From Undibacter mobilis (lineage in GTDB: Bacteria > Pseudomonadota > Alphaproteobacteria > Rhizobiales > Xanthobacteraceae), in assembly GCF_003367195.1 (NCBI RefSeq), contig NZ_QRGO01000002.1, positions 496,001 through 560,000 on the forward strand: a DNA stretch of 64,000 bases, read 5' to 3'. The translations under genes were made by a program, and so were the position numbers. This document shows, one piece after another, positions 26,826 through 35,498 of the stretch (positions within the stretch are counted from its first letter, which is position 1; each line of letters starts with the position of its first letter). The notes below the pieces were generated by a model. The model did not search any database. It worked only from the letters and a program-made list of their open reading frames with translations, and was not told the origin of the DNA.

Positions 26826-26841
26826 ATGACTGTGCTCCCGC

Positions 26842-27021
26842 TCACGCCTTGAAGATCGGCGCCGGCTCGGCTTCGTCCGGCAGCGGGAAATCGGCAAAGG
26901 CCGCGGCGTGGCGCAGCGACACCTCGAGATTGGCCTTTACGGCCGGTTTCCAGGCCGGCTCGAGCGGCAGGTCGAGCGCCCCGGCTGCGGCATCGATGAA
27001 GTCGTCGAGTTTGTCGGCCAT
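26842..27021 (-). CDS. AtzG-like small subunit (DUF4089)
   Basis: This is a 59-residue helical protein starting MADKLDDFIDAAAGALDLPL and ending FPLPDEAEPAPIFKA. It matches the DUF4089/AtzG layout, a GatC-like partner that binds and stabilises the AtzE amidase. It is the first gene of the trio, 16 bases before atzE. A longer in-frame version to 27075 begins with residues that do not fit. It is short, but the context makes the call good. Confidence 0.82.
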   Translation of the reverse strand: MADKLDDFIDAAAGALDLPLEPAWKPAVKANLEVSLRHAAAFADFPLPDEAEPAPIFKA

Positions 27022-27122
27022 GGCGAACCTTCGGGTACAGAGCACTGCACGAATTGTATGCAAGTTTGACGCCAAGCGCGACAGCGGCGTAATACGACGA
27101 CCAGCTTCGGACCGACACCATT

Positions 27123-28025
27123 ATGCCCTACCCCGCCTCAGGCCCCGTCACCCTCGATACCAACCTCGCCGATTATCCGGTGACGCGCGCGCTGAAAGCC
27201 GGTGCGGTGACGTCCGATCGGGTGCGCTTCAATTTCACCGGGCCGAAGGTCGCCAACCAGGGCTTCAAGCCGATGGTGCGCGAGGGCAAGTTCGACGCCG
27301 GCGAACTGGCCATCGTCACCTTCCTGCAGGCCAAAATTTACGGCAAGCCGCTGACGCTGCTGCCCGCCGTGGTCATGGCGCGCGGCCAGCACCACACCAT
27401 TCATTATAATGTGGCGCGCGGGGCGCTGACGCCCAAGGACATCGAGGGCAAGCGCTTCGGCACCCGCTCCTACTCCGTAACCACGGGCGTCTGGGTGCGC
27501 GGCATCCTCAAGGACGAATACGGCGTCGACTTGGGCAAGGTGACGTGGTGCACTACCGACGACGGCCATCTCGCCGAATATAAAGACCCGTCAAACTGCG
27601 TGCGCCTGCCGGCCGGCTCCAACGTCGAGAAGATGCTGGTCGACGGCGAACTCGACGGCGCCATTCTCGGCGGCGACCTGCCCGACGAGCCGCGCGTCGC
27701 GCCGCTCTTTCCCGATCCGCACAGAGCTGCGGAAGAGTGGTCGAAGAAGAACGGCATGGTGCCGATCAACCATCTGTTCGTGGTGCGCAGTGAACTCGCA
27801 CAAACGCGGCCCGATGTGGTGCGCGAGATTTTCCGCGTGCTGAAAGAGAGCAAGGCGCAATACTCCGACAGCACGAAAGGCGGCATCGATCCGGTGCCGT
27901 TCGGCGTCGAGGCCAACCGCAAGGCGCTCGAAACCATCATCCGCTATTCATACGAACAGCAGGTCATCCCGCGCCTGATGTCGGTCGACGAACTGTTCGA
28001 CGACGTGACGCGGGAGCTGGTCTAA
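27123..28025 (+). CDS. substrate-binding-fold protein, 4,5-dihydroxyphthalate decarboxylase-like
   Basis: This is a 300-residue protein with the periplasmic-binding-protein type 2 fold but no signal peptide, so it should be cytosolic. The N-terminal part (ALKAGAVTSDRVRFNF, then KPMVREGKFDAGELAIVTFLQA) resembles Pht5-like 4,5-dihydroxyphthalate decarboxylases, which also share the fold with ABC receptors. GKRFGTRSYSVTTGVWVRGIL lines the usual ligand cleft. No permease gene is adjacent. It is divergent to the atzGEH-like set and its end overlaps the converging lactonase-like gene by four bases. Enzyme or intracellular sensor/binder are both possible. Confidence 0.7.
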   Translation: MPYPASGPVTLDTNLADYPVTRALKAGAVTSDRVRFNFTGPKVANQGFKPMVREGKFDAGELAIVTFLQAKIYGKPLTLLPAVVMARGQHHTIHYNVARGALTPKDIEGKRFGTRSYSVTTGVWVRGILKDEYGVDLGKVTWCTTDDGHLAEYKDPSNCVRLPAGSNVEKMLVDGELDGAILGGDLPDEPRVAPLFPDPHRAAEEWSKKNGMVPINHLFVVRSELAQTRPDVVREIFRVLKESKAQYSDSTKGGIDPVPFGVEANRKALETIIRYSYEQQVIPRLMSVDELFDDVTRELV

Positions 28026-28831
28026 CCCGCCTCCTTCGGCATCACGTCAAGCCGCACGACGATGCCCTCGAGGTCCTGGCTCGGCGCCGGGTAGCGCTTC
28101 ATCACCAGAGGATCGTGGCCGGGCACGACATGCGCCGGCGTCGGCGCTTCCGCGAACAACGCCTCGAAGCCGTCGAGCATCTCGCCGACATGAAACGACG
28201 TCGTGTAAGGCCGGCGGCTCTCCATGTTCTCGTAGAAATGCGAGACGTCGGAGGCGAGCACGACCCAGCCGCGTTTGGTGTGGACGCGCACGAACTGCAA
28301 ACCGGCCGAATGGCCGCCGACCACATGCAGTGAAATGCCGGGCGTCAGTTCCTTGGAGCCGAAGTGCCAAGCGACGCGCTGCGCGAAATTCAACCGAACG
28401 ATGCCGCAGACATCCTCGACCTCGAAGGAATGCGACAGCCGCGGATAGGCCATGTAGTGGCCGGTGGCGTAATGGATTTCCGGCTCCTGCAGATGGAAGC
28501 GCGCCTTCGGGAAACGGTGAAAATTGCCGACGTGGTCGTAGTGCAGATGCGTGAGGATGACGTCGGTAACGTCATCGGCATCGATGCCGATCAGCTTGAG
28601 ACCGTCGATCGGATCGCGCAGGAAGGTGCGCTGGCGTTTGGCGGCGACTTCGGCGGTGAAGCCGCAATCGATGACATAGGTTTTGTCTGCCGAAACGGCG
28701 GCCCAGAGGAAATAGTCCATCGGCATCGGGCCTTCATGCGGATCGCCGCCGATGAAATGATCGCGGCGCTGCGCCGGCCGCGTGGCGTAGCGGATGGCAT
28801 AGAGCTCGAATTCGGGCAGAGCGGACGGCAT
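28022..28831 (-). CDS. metallo-beta-lactamase-fold hydrolase, N-acyl homoserine lactonase-like (copy 1)
   Basis: This is a 269-residue MBL-fold hydrolase. The two-metal motif THLHYDHVGN near residue 115 is the HxHxDH signature, followed by a histidine in HVVGGHSAG, an aspartate in LASDVSH and a late histidine in VPGHDP. AHL lactonases (AttM/AhlD) share this layout, but a catabolic lactone is as likely as a signal molecule given the neighbours. A paralogue lies at 36.8 kb, with the same openings (FIGGDPHEGPMPMDYF against FIGGDTHDVPMPLDYF). Confidence 0.87.
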   Translation of the reverse strand: MPSALPEFELYAIRYATRPAQRRDHFIGGDPHEGPMPMDYFLWAAVSADKTYVIDCGFTAEVAAKRQRTFLRDPIDGLKLIGIDADDVTDVILTHLHYDHVGNFHRFPKARFHLQEPEIHYATGHYMAYPRLSHSFEVEDVCGIVRLNFAQRVAWHFGSKELTPGISLHVVGGHSAGLQFVRVHTKRGWVVLASDVSHFYENMESRRPYTTSFHVGEMLDGFEALFAEAPTPAHVVPGHDPLVMKRYPAPSQDLEGIVVRLDVMPKEAG

Positions 28832-29032
28832 TGGCAGGTTTCCTCGGGGGTGCAGTCGTCATGCGCGCGCATGCGACATTTTTGCCCGGCCTGTGGGGCG
28901 CCGGACCTGTTGTTTGGCTTTTGCTTAGACCATCGGCGCAATCGCAAGCAAAGCAGGCCTCAAACCAGATTGTGAAATTCTGATATGCGGAACTTGCATG
29001 TCGCTTTCGCCGTCGGCTTGGCGTTACAATAA

Positions 29033-29038
29033 TATAAT
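29033..29038 (+). promoter_or_regulatory. candidate -10 element
   Basis: A perfect TATAAT lies in an AT-rich island of an otherwise GC-rich gap, about 55 bases before the dehydrogenase start. No good -35 is seen 16-18 bases upstream, so an activator may be needed. Confidence 0.35.
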
Positions 29039-29091
29039 AATACAAAAGCTGGTCTGGCGACGGTCTGTCGCGTGCCGGCCGGGAGGACACA

Positions 29092-29994
29092 ATGACCGGG
29101 CAACTTCTCGGATTTATTGGGGTCGGCCGAATGGGCGGGCCCATGGCGGGACGGCTTCTCGACGCCGGCTACCGCCTGTGTGTCTACGATTCCAACCCGG
29201 CATCGACGGCACCTCTGGTCGCACGCGGCGCCAAGCTGGCGAAATCGGCGGCGGAAGTCGCGTCTGCGGCAGATATCGTCCTTCTCAGCCTGCCGACGCC
29301 GCCGATCGTAACCTCGGTTGTGCTCGGCCCCAACGGCGTAAGCCAGGGTAACGCGGTCAAGACCGTAATCGACCTGTCGACCAGTGGCCCGAGCGCCGCC
29401 ACCGCGATCGCGAAAGCGCTGGGCGATCGGCAGATCAACTGGATCGACGCTCCGGTTTCCGGGGGCGTGCCCGGTGCCGAAAAAGGCACGCTGGCCGTGA
29501 TGGTGTCGGGACCCAAAGCGATCGCCGACGCCATCGATCCCATTCTGAAAGTGTTCGGCAAGACATTCTTTACGGGCGAAAAGCCCGGCCTCGCCCAGGT
29601 TGCCAAGCTCGGCAACAATCTGCTCGCCGCAGCGGCGATCGTGCTGTCGTCGGAGGCCCTGGCGATGGGCGTCAAGGCCGGTCTCGATCCTCAGGTGATG
29701 ATCGACATCATCAATGCCGGCAGCGGCCGCAACAGCGCGACGCAGGACAAGTTCCCGAAATCGATCCTGACCGGCACATTCGACTACGGCTTCGCCACCG
29801 CCCTCTCCTACAAGGATGTGCGGCTCTGCGTCGACGAAGCCGAAGCGCTAGGCGTGCCGATGGTCGCCGGTGCCGTCATTCGCCAGATGCTGGCCGTCAC
29901 CAACGCCAAATACGGACCCGACTCCGATTTCACGTCGATCGCAAAGGTGATCGAGGAATGGGCCGGCGTCGAAATCCGCAGCAAAAAGACCTGA
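29092..29994 (+). CDS. NAD(P)-dependent 3-hydroxyisobutyrate dehydrogenase-family oxidoreductase (copy 1)
   Basis: This is a 300-residue cytosolic dehydrogenase acting on a beta-hydroxy acid. GFIGVGRMGGPMAGRLLDAGY is the Rossmann dinucleotide site at residues 6-25. DAPVSGGVPGAEKG near 122 binds substrate, and the catalytic lysine is in AQVAKLGNNLL near 172. GRNSATQDKFP later on is also conserved. Families here include 3-hydroxyisobutyrate, tartronate semialdehyde and 2-(hydroxymethyl)glutarate reductases; the specific one cannot be told. A paralogue lies at 44.5 kb. Confidence 0.9.
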   Translation: MTGQLLGFIGVGRMGGPMAGRLLDAGYRLCVYDSNPASTAPLVARGAKLAKSAAEVASAADIVLLSLPTPPIVTSVVLGPNGVSQGNAVKTVIDLSTSGPSAATAIAKALGDRQINWIDAPVSGGVPGAEKGTLAVMVSGPKAIADAIDPILKVFGKTFFTGEKPGLAQVAKLGNNLLAAAAIVLSSEALAMGVKAGLDPQVMIDIINAGSGRNSATQDKFPKSILTGTFDYGFATALSYKDVRLCVDEAEALGVPMVAGAVIRQMLAVTNAKYGPDSDFTSIAKVIEEWAGVEIRSKKT

Positions 29995-30112
29995 AACCTG
30001 GCCTGCCGTTTTGGCCAACTGGAGTGACGCGTCAGATCGCTCGACGAAGCCTGAGACCGGACTGTGGGAGGTCCGGCGACAACAACAAAAGCCAACGATG
30101 GGGAGGATTACG

Positions 30113-30247
30113 ATGGGCCGCCGGGACACCGTACAGATACGAGCGAGGAGCACTCTCGCCCGACGCGCCCATGCTGGCGATCATGCTGGCGATCATGCCG
30201 CCATCACGCACGCCGCCTTTCGCCTGTCCACGGTGAACGGCCAATGA
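30113..30247 (+). CDS. candidate 44-residue leader ORF overlapping livH
   Basis: This short frame starts with ATG preceded by GGGGAGGA at ideal distance and ends in a TGA that overlaps the livH start as ATGA. The product (MGRRDTVQIRARSTLARRAH..) is basic and has an internal HAGDHAGDHA repeat from a tandem 12-base unit. No family is recognised. The strong ribosome-binding site and the overlap suggest translational coupling, or that livH is expressed through this leader. It may encode a functional small protein or be only a coupling device. Confidence 0.4.
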   Translation: MGRRDTVQIRARSTLARRAHAGDHAGDHAAITHAAFRLSTVNGQ

Positions 30248-31203
30248 CCTTTCCCATTCTCGCCGAGAATTTTCTGCAATCGCTGATGGCCGGCATCCTG
30301 CTCGGCGCCATTTACGGGCTGATGTGCGTCGGCCTCGCCATGATCTTCGGCGTCATGCGCGTCATCAACTTCGCCCAGGGCGATTTCATGATGCTCGGCA
30401 TGTACGCGACGTATTATCTGTTCGTCGCTCTCGGCGTGCAGACTTTGTTCGGCAATGTCGTCGGCCCCTATGTCGCCGTGATGATCGCCGCGCCGATCCT
30501 GTTCATGGTCGGCTATTTCATTCACCGCACGCTCATTTCGCGCGTGTCCGGCTCCAATACGGCGCAGCTCGAAGGCGAAGGCCATTACGCGCAGCTCATT
30601 CTGACGCTCGGCATCGCGCTGATCCTGCAGAACGCCAGCCAGATCGTCTTCGGGTCGATCCAGGTCTCGGTGCGCACGCCGCTGTCGAGCAGCGCCTGGA
30701 TCGTCGGCCCGCTGTGGGGCGATCTCGTCGAGATCTTCGTCAACAAGGCGCGCGCCATCGCCGCCTTGCTCTCCGGGCTGGTGATTATCGCGCTCGCCAT
30801 GATGATCGGGCGCACGCGCCTCGGCAAATCGCTGCGCGCCGCCGCCGACAATCCGACCGCGGCGACCTATATGGGCATCGACGTCGACTACGCCCACCGC
30901 ATCGCCTTCGCGCTCGGCACCGCCATCACCGCCATCGCCGGCGGTCTGCTCGCCACCAACTATCCGTTCCAGCCGCATGTCGGCCTCGAATTCGTCATCG
31001 TCATGTATGCCGGCGTGGTGCTGGGCGGTCTCGGCAGCATCATCGGTGCGTTCTGGGGCGGCATGACCATCGGCCTCGTGCAGCAGCTCTCGACGCTGGT
31101 CCTGCCGACGCAGCTTCAGAACACCGCGATCTTCGTCGCCTTCCTGCTCATCGTGTTCCTGCGTCCGCAAGGCTTCTTCGGCCGCGTTTCGGAGAGGACC
31201 TGA
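30244..31203 (+). CDS. livH: Liv-type ABC transporter permease LivH (second system)
   Basis: This is a 319-residue inner-membrane permease. I chose the ATG at 30244 (MTFPILAENFLQSLMAGILLG), as a longer in-frame frame upstream encodes a cysteine- and histidine-rich stretch foreign to the family. LAMIFGVMRVINFAQGDFMML and the docking loop RAAADNPTAATYMGIDV are diagnostic. GGLGSIIGAFWGGM is near the end. It begins the operon livH - livM/livG fusion - livF - binding protein. Confidence 0.92.
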   Translation: MTFPILAENFLQSLMAGILLGAIYGLMCVGLAMIFGVMRVINFAQGDFMMLGMYATYYLFVALGVQTLFGNVVGPYVAVMIAAPILFMVGYFIHRTLISRVSGSNTAQLEGEGHYAQLILTLGIALILQNASQIVFGSIQVSVRTPLSSSAWIVGPLWGDLVEIFVNKARAIAALLSGLVIIALAMMIGRTRLGKSLRAAADNPTAATYMGIDVDYAHRIAFALGTAITAIAGGLLATNYPFQPHVGLEFVIVMYAGVVLGGLGSIIGAFWGGMTIGLVQQLSTLVLPTQLQNTAIFVAFLLIVFLRPQGFFGRVSERT

Positions 31204-31207
31204 AGCG

Positions 31208-33004
31208 ATGAACGCGATCCGTCCCTATCTCGCGATCATCGCCTTCGCCGCGGCTTATGCGGTGCTGTCGATCTTCGTCACCAACTCGTACTACCAGTTG
31301 ATGCTGACGCTGGTTCTGGTGTGGGCGAGCTTCGGCCTGTCCTGGAACATCCTCAGCGGCTACACCGGCCTGATCTCGTTCGGCCACGCCTCGTTCTTCG
31401 GCCTCGGCGCCTACACCACCGCGCTCGGCGCCATGCATTTCGACCTGTCGCCGTGGCTGCTGATCCCGATCGCCTCGGTGTTCGGCGGCATCTCCGGCGT
31501 GCTGATCGGTCTGCCGACGTTCCGCCTGCGCAGCCACTATTTCGCGCTGTCGATGCTCGCCTACCCGCTTGCCATTCTCTACGTGTTCGAGTGGCTCGGC
31601 TACCAGGAGGTCACGCTGCCGATCAAGCGCGAGAACGCCGCCGCTTACATGCAGTTCCACGATCCGCGCATTTATACGTGGCTCGCCCTCGCCATGGTCG
31701 TCGCCATCGTGCTGATCTCGCGCGTCATCGAACGTTCGCGCTTCGGCATGGCGCTGCTCGCCATCAAGCAGAACGAGGCGGCCGCCGAGGCAGCCGGCAT
31801 CAACACGCTGCTGTGGAAGCTGCGCGCCATCGCCATCAGCGGCGCCATCGCCAGCGCGGTGGGCGCGTTCTACGCCGTGGTGCTGCTGGTCGTCACGCCG
31901 CTGTCGGTGTTCGGCATGCTGGTCTCGGCGCAGGCGCTCACCGTCACCATGTTCGGCGGCATCGGCACGGTCTGGGGCCCGGTGATCGGCTCGGCGATCC
32001 TCATTCCGCTCTCGGAAATCCTGCACGCGCAACTCGGCGCGCGCTTCCCCGGCATTCAGGGCGTCATCTTCGGCCTCGCCATTGTCATCGTTATTCTTGT
32101 GGCGCCGGAAGGCATCTACTGGAAGGCGCGCGAGTTCATCCAACGCCGCTGGCCGCAGCTGTTTGCGCGCAGCCGGCACAGCGAACTCGCCGCTGCCCGG
32201 GCCACGGCCGCGCCGCCGCAGGCCGCCCCCGAACAGAAGGCCGCCCGTCCTTCGTCCGACGACATCATTCTTTCGGTGCGCGGCCTCTCCAAGAGCTTTG
32301 GCGGCCTCAAGGCCGTGCAGAACGTCAGCTTCGACGTCCGGCGCGGTTCGATCCTCGGCATCATCGGCCCGAACGGCGCCGGCAAGACCACGGCGTTCAA
32401 CCTGCTCAACGGCTTTCTCCATCCCGACACCGGCGAAGTGCTGGTCGACGGCCGCAACGTCGTCGGCTGGACGCCGCACCAGATCTGCGAGATCGGCGTC
32501 GGCCGCACCTTCCAGATCATGCGGCCATTCGCGCGCCTGTCGGTCGCCGACAATGTCGTCGTCGGCGCTTATGTCCGCGCCGCGACCGACGACGAAGCGC
32601 GCCACCTCGCTCATGACGCCATCATGCGCGTCGGCCTCGAGCACGTGGCCGACCGCGTCGCCTCCCAGCTCACCACCAAGGAACTGCGGCTGATGGAACT
32701 GGCGCGCGCCCTCGCCGGGCAACCGCGCCTCCTGCTGCTCGACGAAACGCTGGCCGGCCTCGGCGCCGGCGAGGCGGATGAAGTCGTCGACGTCGTGCGC
32801 AAGCTCGCCGCCGAAGGCGTCACCATCGTCATCATCGAACACACCATGAAAGCGATGGTGAAACTGGTCGATCGCTTCGTCGTGCTCGATCACGGCGCCG
32901 TCCTGGTCGAAGGCGAACCGGAAGCGGTGACACGCAATCCGCAGGTGATCGAGGCCTATCTCGGCGCCAAGTGGAGCGCCAATCACGGACAAGCCGCATG
33001 CTGA
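31208..33004 (+). CDS. fused Liv-type permease and ATP-binding protein (LivM-LivG)
   Basis: This is a 598-residue fusion. Residues 1 to about 320 are a LivM permease (SGYTGLISFGHASFFGLGAYTT and AIKQNEAAAEAAGINT). A linker rich in alanine and proline follows, and residues from about 355 are a LivG ATPase with Walker A GPNGAGKTT and Walker B RLLLLDETLAGL. The ABC signature position reads LTTKELRLMELARAL instead of LSGGQ, and the aspartate of the D-loop is changed. Fusions of this kind occur in Bradyrhizobium-like genomes. The livF start overlaps its stop. Confidence 0.92.
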   Translation: MNAIRPYLAIIAFAAAYAVLSIFVTNSYYQLMLTLVLVWASFGLSWNILSGYTGLISFGHASFFGLGAYTTALGAMHFDLSPWLLIPIASVFGGISGVLIGLPTFRLRSHYFALSMLAYPLAILYVFEWLGYQEVTLPIKRENAAAYMQFHDPRIYTWLALAMVVAIVLISRVIERSRFGMALLAIKQNEAAAEAAGINTLLWKLRAIAISGAIASAVGAFYAVVLLVVTPLSVFGMLVSAQALTVTMFGGIGTVWGPVIGSAILIPLSEILHAQLGARFPGIQGVIFGLAIVIVILVAPEGIYWKAREFIQRRWPQLFARSRHSELAAARATAAPPQAAPEQKAARPSSDDIILSVRGLSKSFGGLKAVQNVSFDVRRGSILGIIGPNGAGKTTAFNLLNGFLHPDTGEVLVDGRNVVGWTPHQICEIGVGRTFQIMRPFARLSVADNVVVGAYVRAATDDEARHLAHDAIMRVGLEHVADRVASQLTTKELRLMELARALAGQPRLLLLDETLAGLGAGEADEVVDVVRKLAAEGVTIVIIEHTMKAMVKLVDRFVVLDHGAVLVEGEPEAVTRNPQVIEAYLGAKWSANHGQAAC

Positions 33005-33705
33005 AAATCGAAAGCATCATCGCGGGCTACTCGTCGGTCCCGGTTCTCGACGGCGTGTCGGTTCATGTCGGCACCGGCGAGTTCGTCTCGGTGGTCGGCC
33101 CGAACGGCGCCGGCAAGTCGACGCTGTTCAAGACCATCTCCGGCGTCGTCAAACCGATGTCGGGATCGATTACGTTCGAAGGCACCAACCTGCTCTCGGT
33201 GCCGGCCGCCAAGCGGCCGCATCTCGGCATCGCGCATGTGCCGGAGGGGCGTCAGGTGTTTCCATCTCTGAGCGTGTTCGAGAATCTCGAAATGGGCTCC
33301 TTCACGCCGGCCGGACAGGCGCAGTGGAAGAACAACATCGAGCAGATTTACACGCTGTTCCCGGTGCTCAAGGAGCGCAGCGATCAGCTTGCCGGCACTT
33401 TGTCCGGCGGCGAACAGCAGATGCTGGCCATCGGCCGCGGCCTCGCCTCCTCGCCCAAGCTTTTGATGCTGGATGAGCCGTCGATGGGCCTTGCCCCGGC
33501 CATCGCCGACTTCATCTTCGACAAGCTGATCGAAATCCGGCAGCAGACCAAGCTCACCATTCTTCTGGTCGAACAGCGCGTCGCCGAAGCGCTCGAGTCG
33601 GCCGACCACGGCTACGTGCTCGAGGCCGGCCGCGTCGTGCTCGAAGGCAACAATGCAACGTTACGCGCGGATGATCGCGTCCGCGCCGCTTACCTCGGAA
33701 TGTGA
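32998..33705 (+). CDS. livF: Liv-type ABC transporter ATP-binding protein LivF (second system)
   Basis: This is a 235-residue cytosolic ATPase. The ATG at 32998 (MLKIESIIAGYSSVPVL) overlaps the stop of the fused gene as ATGCTGA. Walker A GPNGAGKST, signature TLSGGEQQML and Walker B LLMLDEPSMGL are all canonical, in contrast to the degenerate signature of its fused partner. The heterodimer would thus have one consensus and one altered ATP site. Confidence 0.93.
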   Translation: MLKIESIIAGYSSVPVLDGVSVHVGTGEFVSVVGPNGAGKSTLFKTISGVVKPMSGSITFEGTNLLSVPAAKRPHLGIAHVPEGRQVFPSLSVFENLEMGSFTPAGQAQWKNNIEQIYTLFPVLKERSDQLAGTLSGGEQQMLAIGRGLASSPKLLMLDEPSMGLAPAIADFIFDKLIEIRQQTKLTILLVEQRVAEALESADHGYVLEAGRVVLEGNNATLRADDRVRAAYLGM

Positions 33706-33749
33706 GGCAATAACCCGCAACAATGCGGAAAACGCGGAGGAGAACGAAC

Positions 33750-34991
33750 ATGCGAAGCGGAAAACGATTGAGTCTAGGTTTAGGTGCGTTGCTGCCGGCC
33801 GCCGTGGCCATGGCCCTTGCCCTGCCGACAGGCACGGTACAGGCCCAGCAGCCCAAGGAAGTGAAAGTCGGCCTCATCGCGCCACTGTCCGGGCTTTATG
33901 CGCGCCCGGGACAGGTCATGCGCATGGGCGCCGAAATGGCGGTCGAGAAGGTCAACGCCGAAGGCGGCATCAAGTCGCTCGGCGGCGCCAAGCTCAAGCT
34001 CGTTGTCCTCGACAGCGGCGACAGCACCGAAAAGGCCAAGAACGCCGCCCAGCGCATGGTGGCCGATGAGCCCGATCTCGTCGCTGCGACCGGCGCCTAT
34101 CTGTCCTCGTTCACGCTGGCCGTGACCGAAGTGACCGAGCGCGCCAAGCTCCCCGTACTCACGCTGTCCTACTCGGACATGATCACCGAGCGCGGCTTCA
34201 AATACATCTTCCAGACCTCGGCGACTTCCGGCTCGCAAGCCGTCCAGTCGCTGCCGGTCATCCTGGCGACCGCCAAGGCCGCCGGCGCCAACCCGAAGAC
34301 CGTCGCCATCGTCACCGACAACACCGCCGCCTCGATCTCGTCGGTGAAGCCGATGCGCGAGAAGCTGCTGAAGGAATACGGCCTGCAACTCGTCGTCGAC
34401 GAGACCTTCACCCCGCCGCTCGCCGACGCGACACCGCTGGTGCAGAAGATCCGCACCACCCGGCCGGACCTGTTCTTCTTCCTGCCGACCGTGATCTCCG
34501 ACGCGAAACTCGTGCTGGAGAAAATGAACGAATTCGGTCTCGGCAAGGGGCGGATCCCGACCATCGCCTTCGGCATTGCGATGTTCGAGCCCGACATGCT
34601 CAAGACCATGTCGCCCGAACTGCTCGATGGCATGATCGGCGCCGTCGGCAGCTGGGGCTCGAAGGGCCATGAAGACATCATCGCCGAACTCAAGAAGAAG
34701 TATAACGAGCCGTGGATGACGCAGAACGCGATCTCCACCTATGCCGACATCCTGGTGATGCGCGACGCGCTCGAAAAGGCCGGCAAGGCCGATCGTGAGT
34801 CCGTTGCCGAAGCGCTCCGCACCATGGATGGCGGACCGTCGAAGTTCTATCCGTCGGGCAAGATCAAGTTCGGACCTGACGGGCGGCGCGAAGGCGCCGG
34901 CCTCACCATCATCCAGTGGCAGAACGCGGTGCCGGTGACGATCTACCCGCCGGAACTGGCGATGGCCAAGGCGAACTGGCCGAAGAAGTAA
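33750..34991 (+). CDS. Liv-type ABC transporter substrate-binding protein (second system)
   Basis: This is a periplasmic receptor of 413 residues. The ATG at 33750 is supported by GGAGGAG seven bases upstream; an upstream in-frame ATG at 33723 is less likely. A basic n-region (MRSGKRLSLG) and a hydrophobic signal end near VQAQ. The mature part begins VKVGLIAPLSGLYARPGQ, a Peripla_BP_6 start. It closes the second Liv operon; a stem-loop follows the gene. Confidence 0.92.
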   Translation: MRSGKRLSLGLGALLPAAVAMALALPTGTVQAQQPKEVKVGLIAPLSGLYARPGQVMRMGAEMAVEKVNAEGGIKSLGGAKLKLVVLDSGDSTEKAKNAAQRMVADEPDLVAATGAYLSSFTLAVTEVTERAKLPVLTLSYSDMITERGFKYIFQTSATSGSQAVQSLPVILATAKAAGANPKTVAIVTDNTAASISSVKPMREKLLKEYGLQLVVDETFTPPLADATPLVQKIRTTRPDLFFFLPTVISDAKLVLEKMNEFGLGKGRIPTIAFGIAMFEPDMLKTMSPELLDGMIGAVGSWGSKGHEDIIAELKKKYNEPWMTQNAISTYADILVMRDALEKAGKADRESVAEALRTMDGGPSKFYPSGKIKFGPDGRREGAGLTIIQWQNAVPVTIYPPELAMAKANWPKK

Positions 34992-35009
34992 CGGCTGGGT
35001 CAAGACAAC

Positions 35010-35043
35010 ATCCGGCGGTCGCCCTCGCGGGTGGCCGCCGGAT
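35010..35043 (+). terminator. stem-loop after binding-protein gene
   Basis: A 9-bp perfect stem (35010-35018 with 35035-35043) closes a GC-rich loop 19 bases after the receptor stop. There is no T-run, so read-through into the next module is possible. Confidence 0.55.
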
Positions 35044-35099
35044 AACCCGTTTAAAGCAGGCTCGCGTTTTCGAGGCCGATACGGAAGAATGGACTGCCG

Positions 35100-35498
35100 A
35101 TGAGTGAATTTCCCGGAGCATCGTGGCTCGACCGCTACGCCCAGCGCGTCAATGCCGATGCCGAAATGGGCGTGATCGGCGACTGGCTGAGCACGACCTT
35201 CACGCTGACCTTCGGCGATGCCCGCCATGCGCTCGTCGTCGACAAGGGCAAGATCGTCAAGATCATAGCCTCCCCACGTTTCGATGTGCGCGCGCCGTTC
35301 GGCTTCCGCGCACCGGTCGAGGTCTGGCGCAAGTTCCTCAGCCCCAACCCGCCGCCGCTCTATCACGACTTCTTTGCCATGCTGATGCGCGTGCCGGAAT
35401 TCGTCATCGAAGGCGACAGCCTGATCGCCATGCAGAACGCACGCGCACTTCATCGCATGATGAACATCATGCGCGAGACGGGAGCCCCCAATGGCTGA
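35100..35498 (+). CDS. small SCP2-like domain protein
   Basis: This is a 132-residue soluble protein. Its central part (FTLTFGDARHALVVDKGKIVKI, then a helix with an aromatic end FFAMLMRVPEFVIEGDSL) resembles the SCP2 sterol-carrier-like fold, in which a hydrophobic tunnel binds lipidic ligands; this is a tentative fold assignment. The stop overlaps the start of the following hydrolase gene by eight bases, so the two act together. A ligand-presenting or accessory role is inference. Confidence 0.6.
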   Translation: MSEFPGASWLDRYAQRVNADAEMGVIGDWLSTTFTLTFGDARHALVVDKGKIVKIIASPRFDVRAPFGFRAPVEVWRKFLSPNPPPLYHDFFAMLMRVPEFVIEGDSLIAMQNARALHRMMNIMRETGAPNG

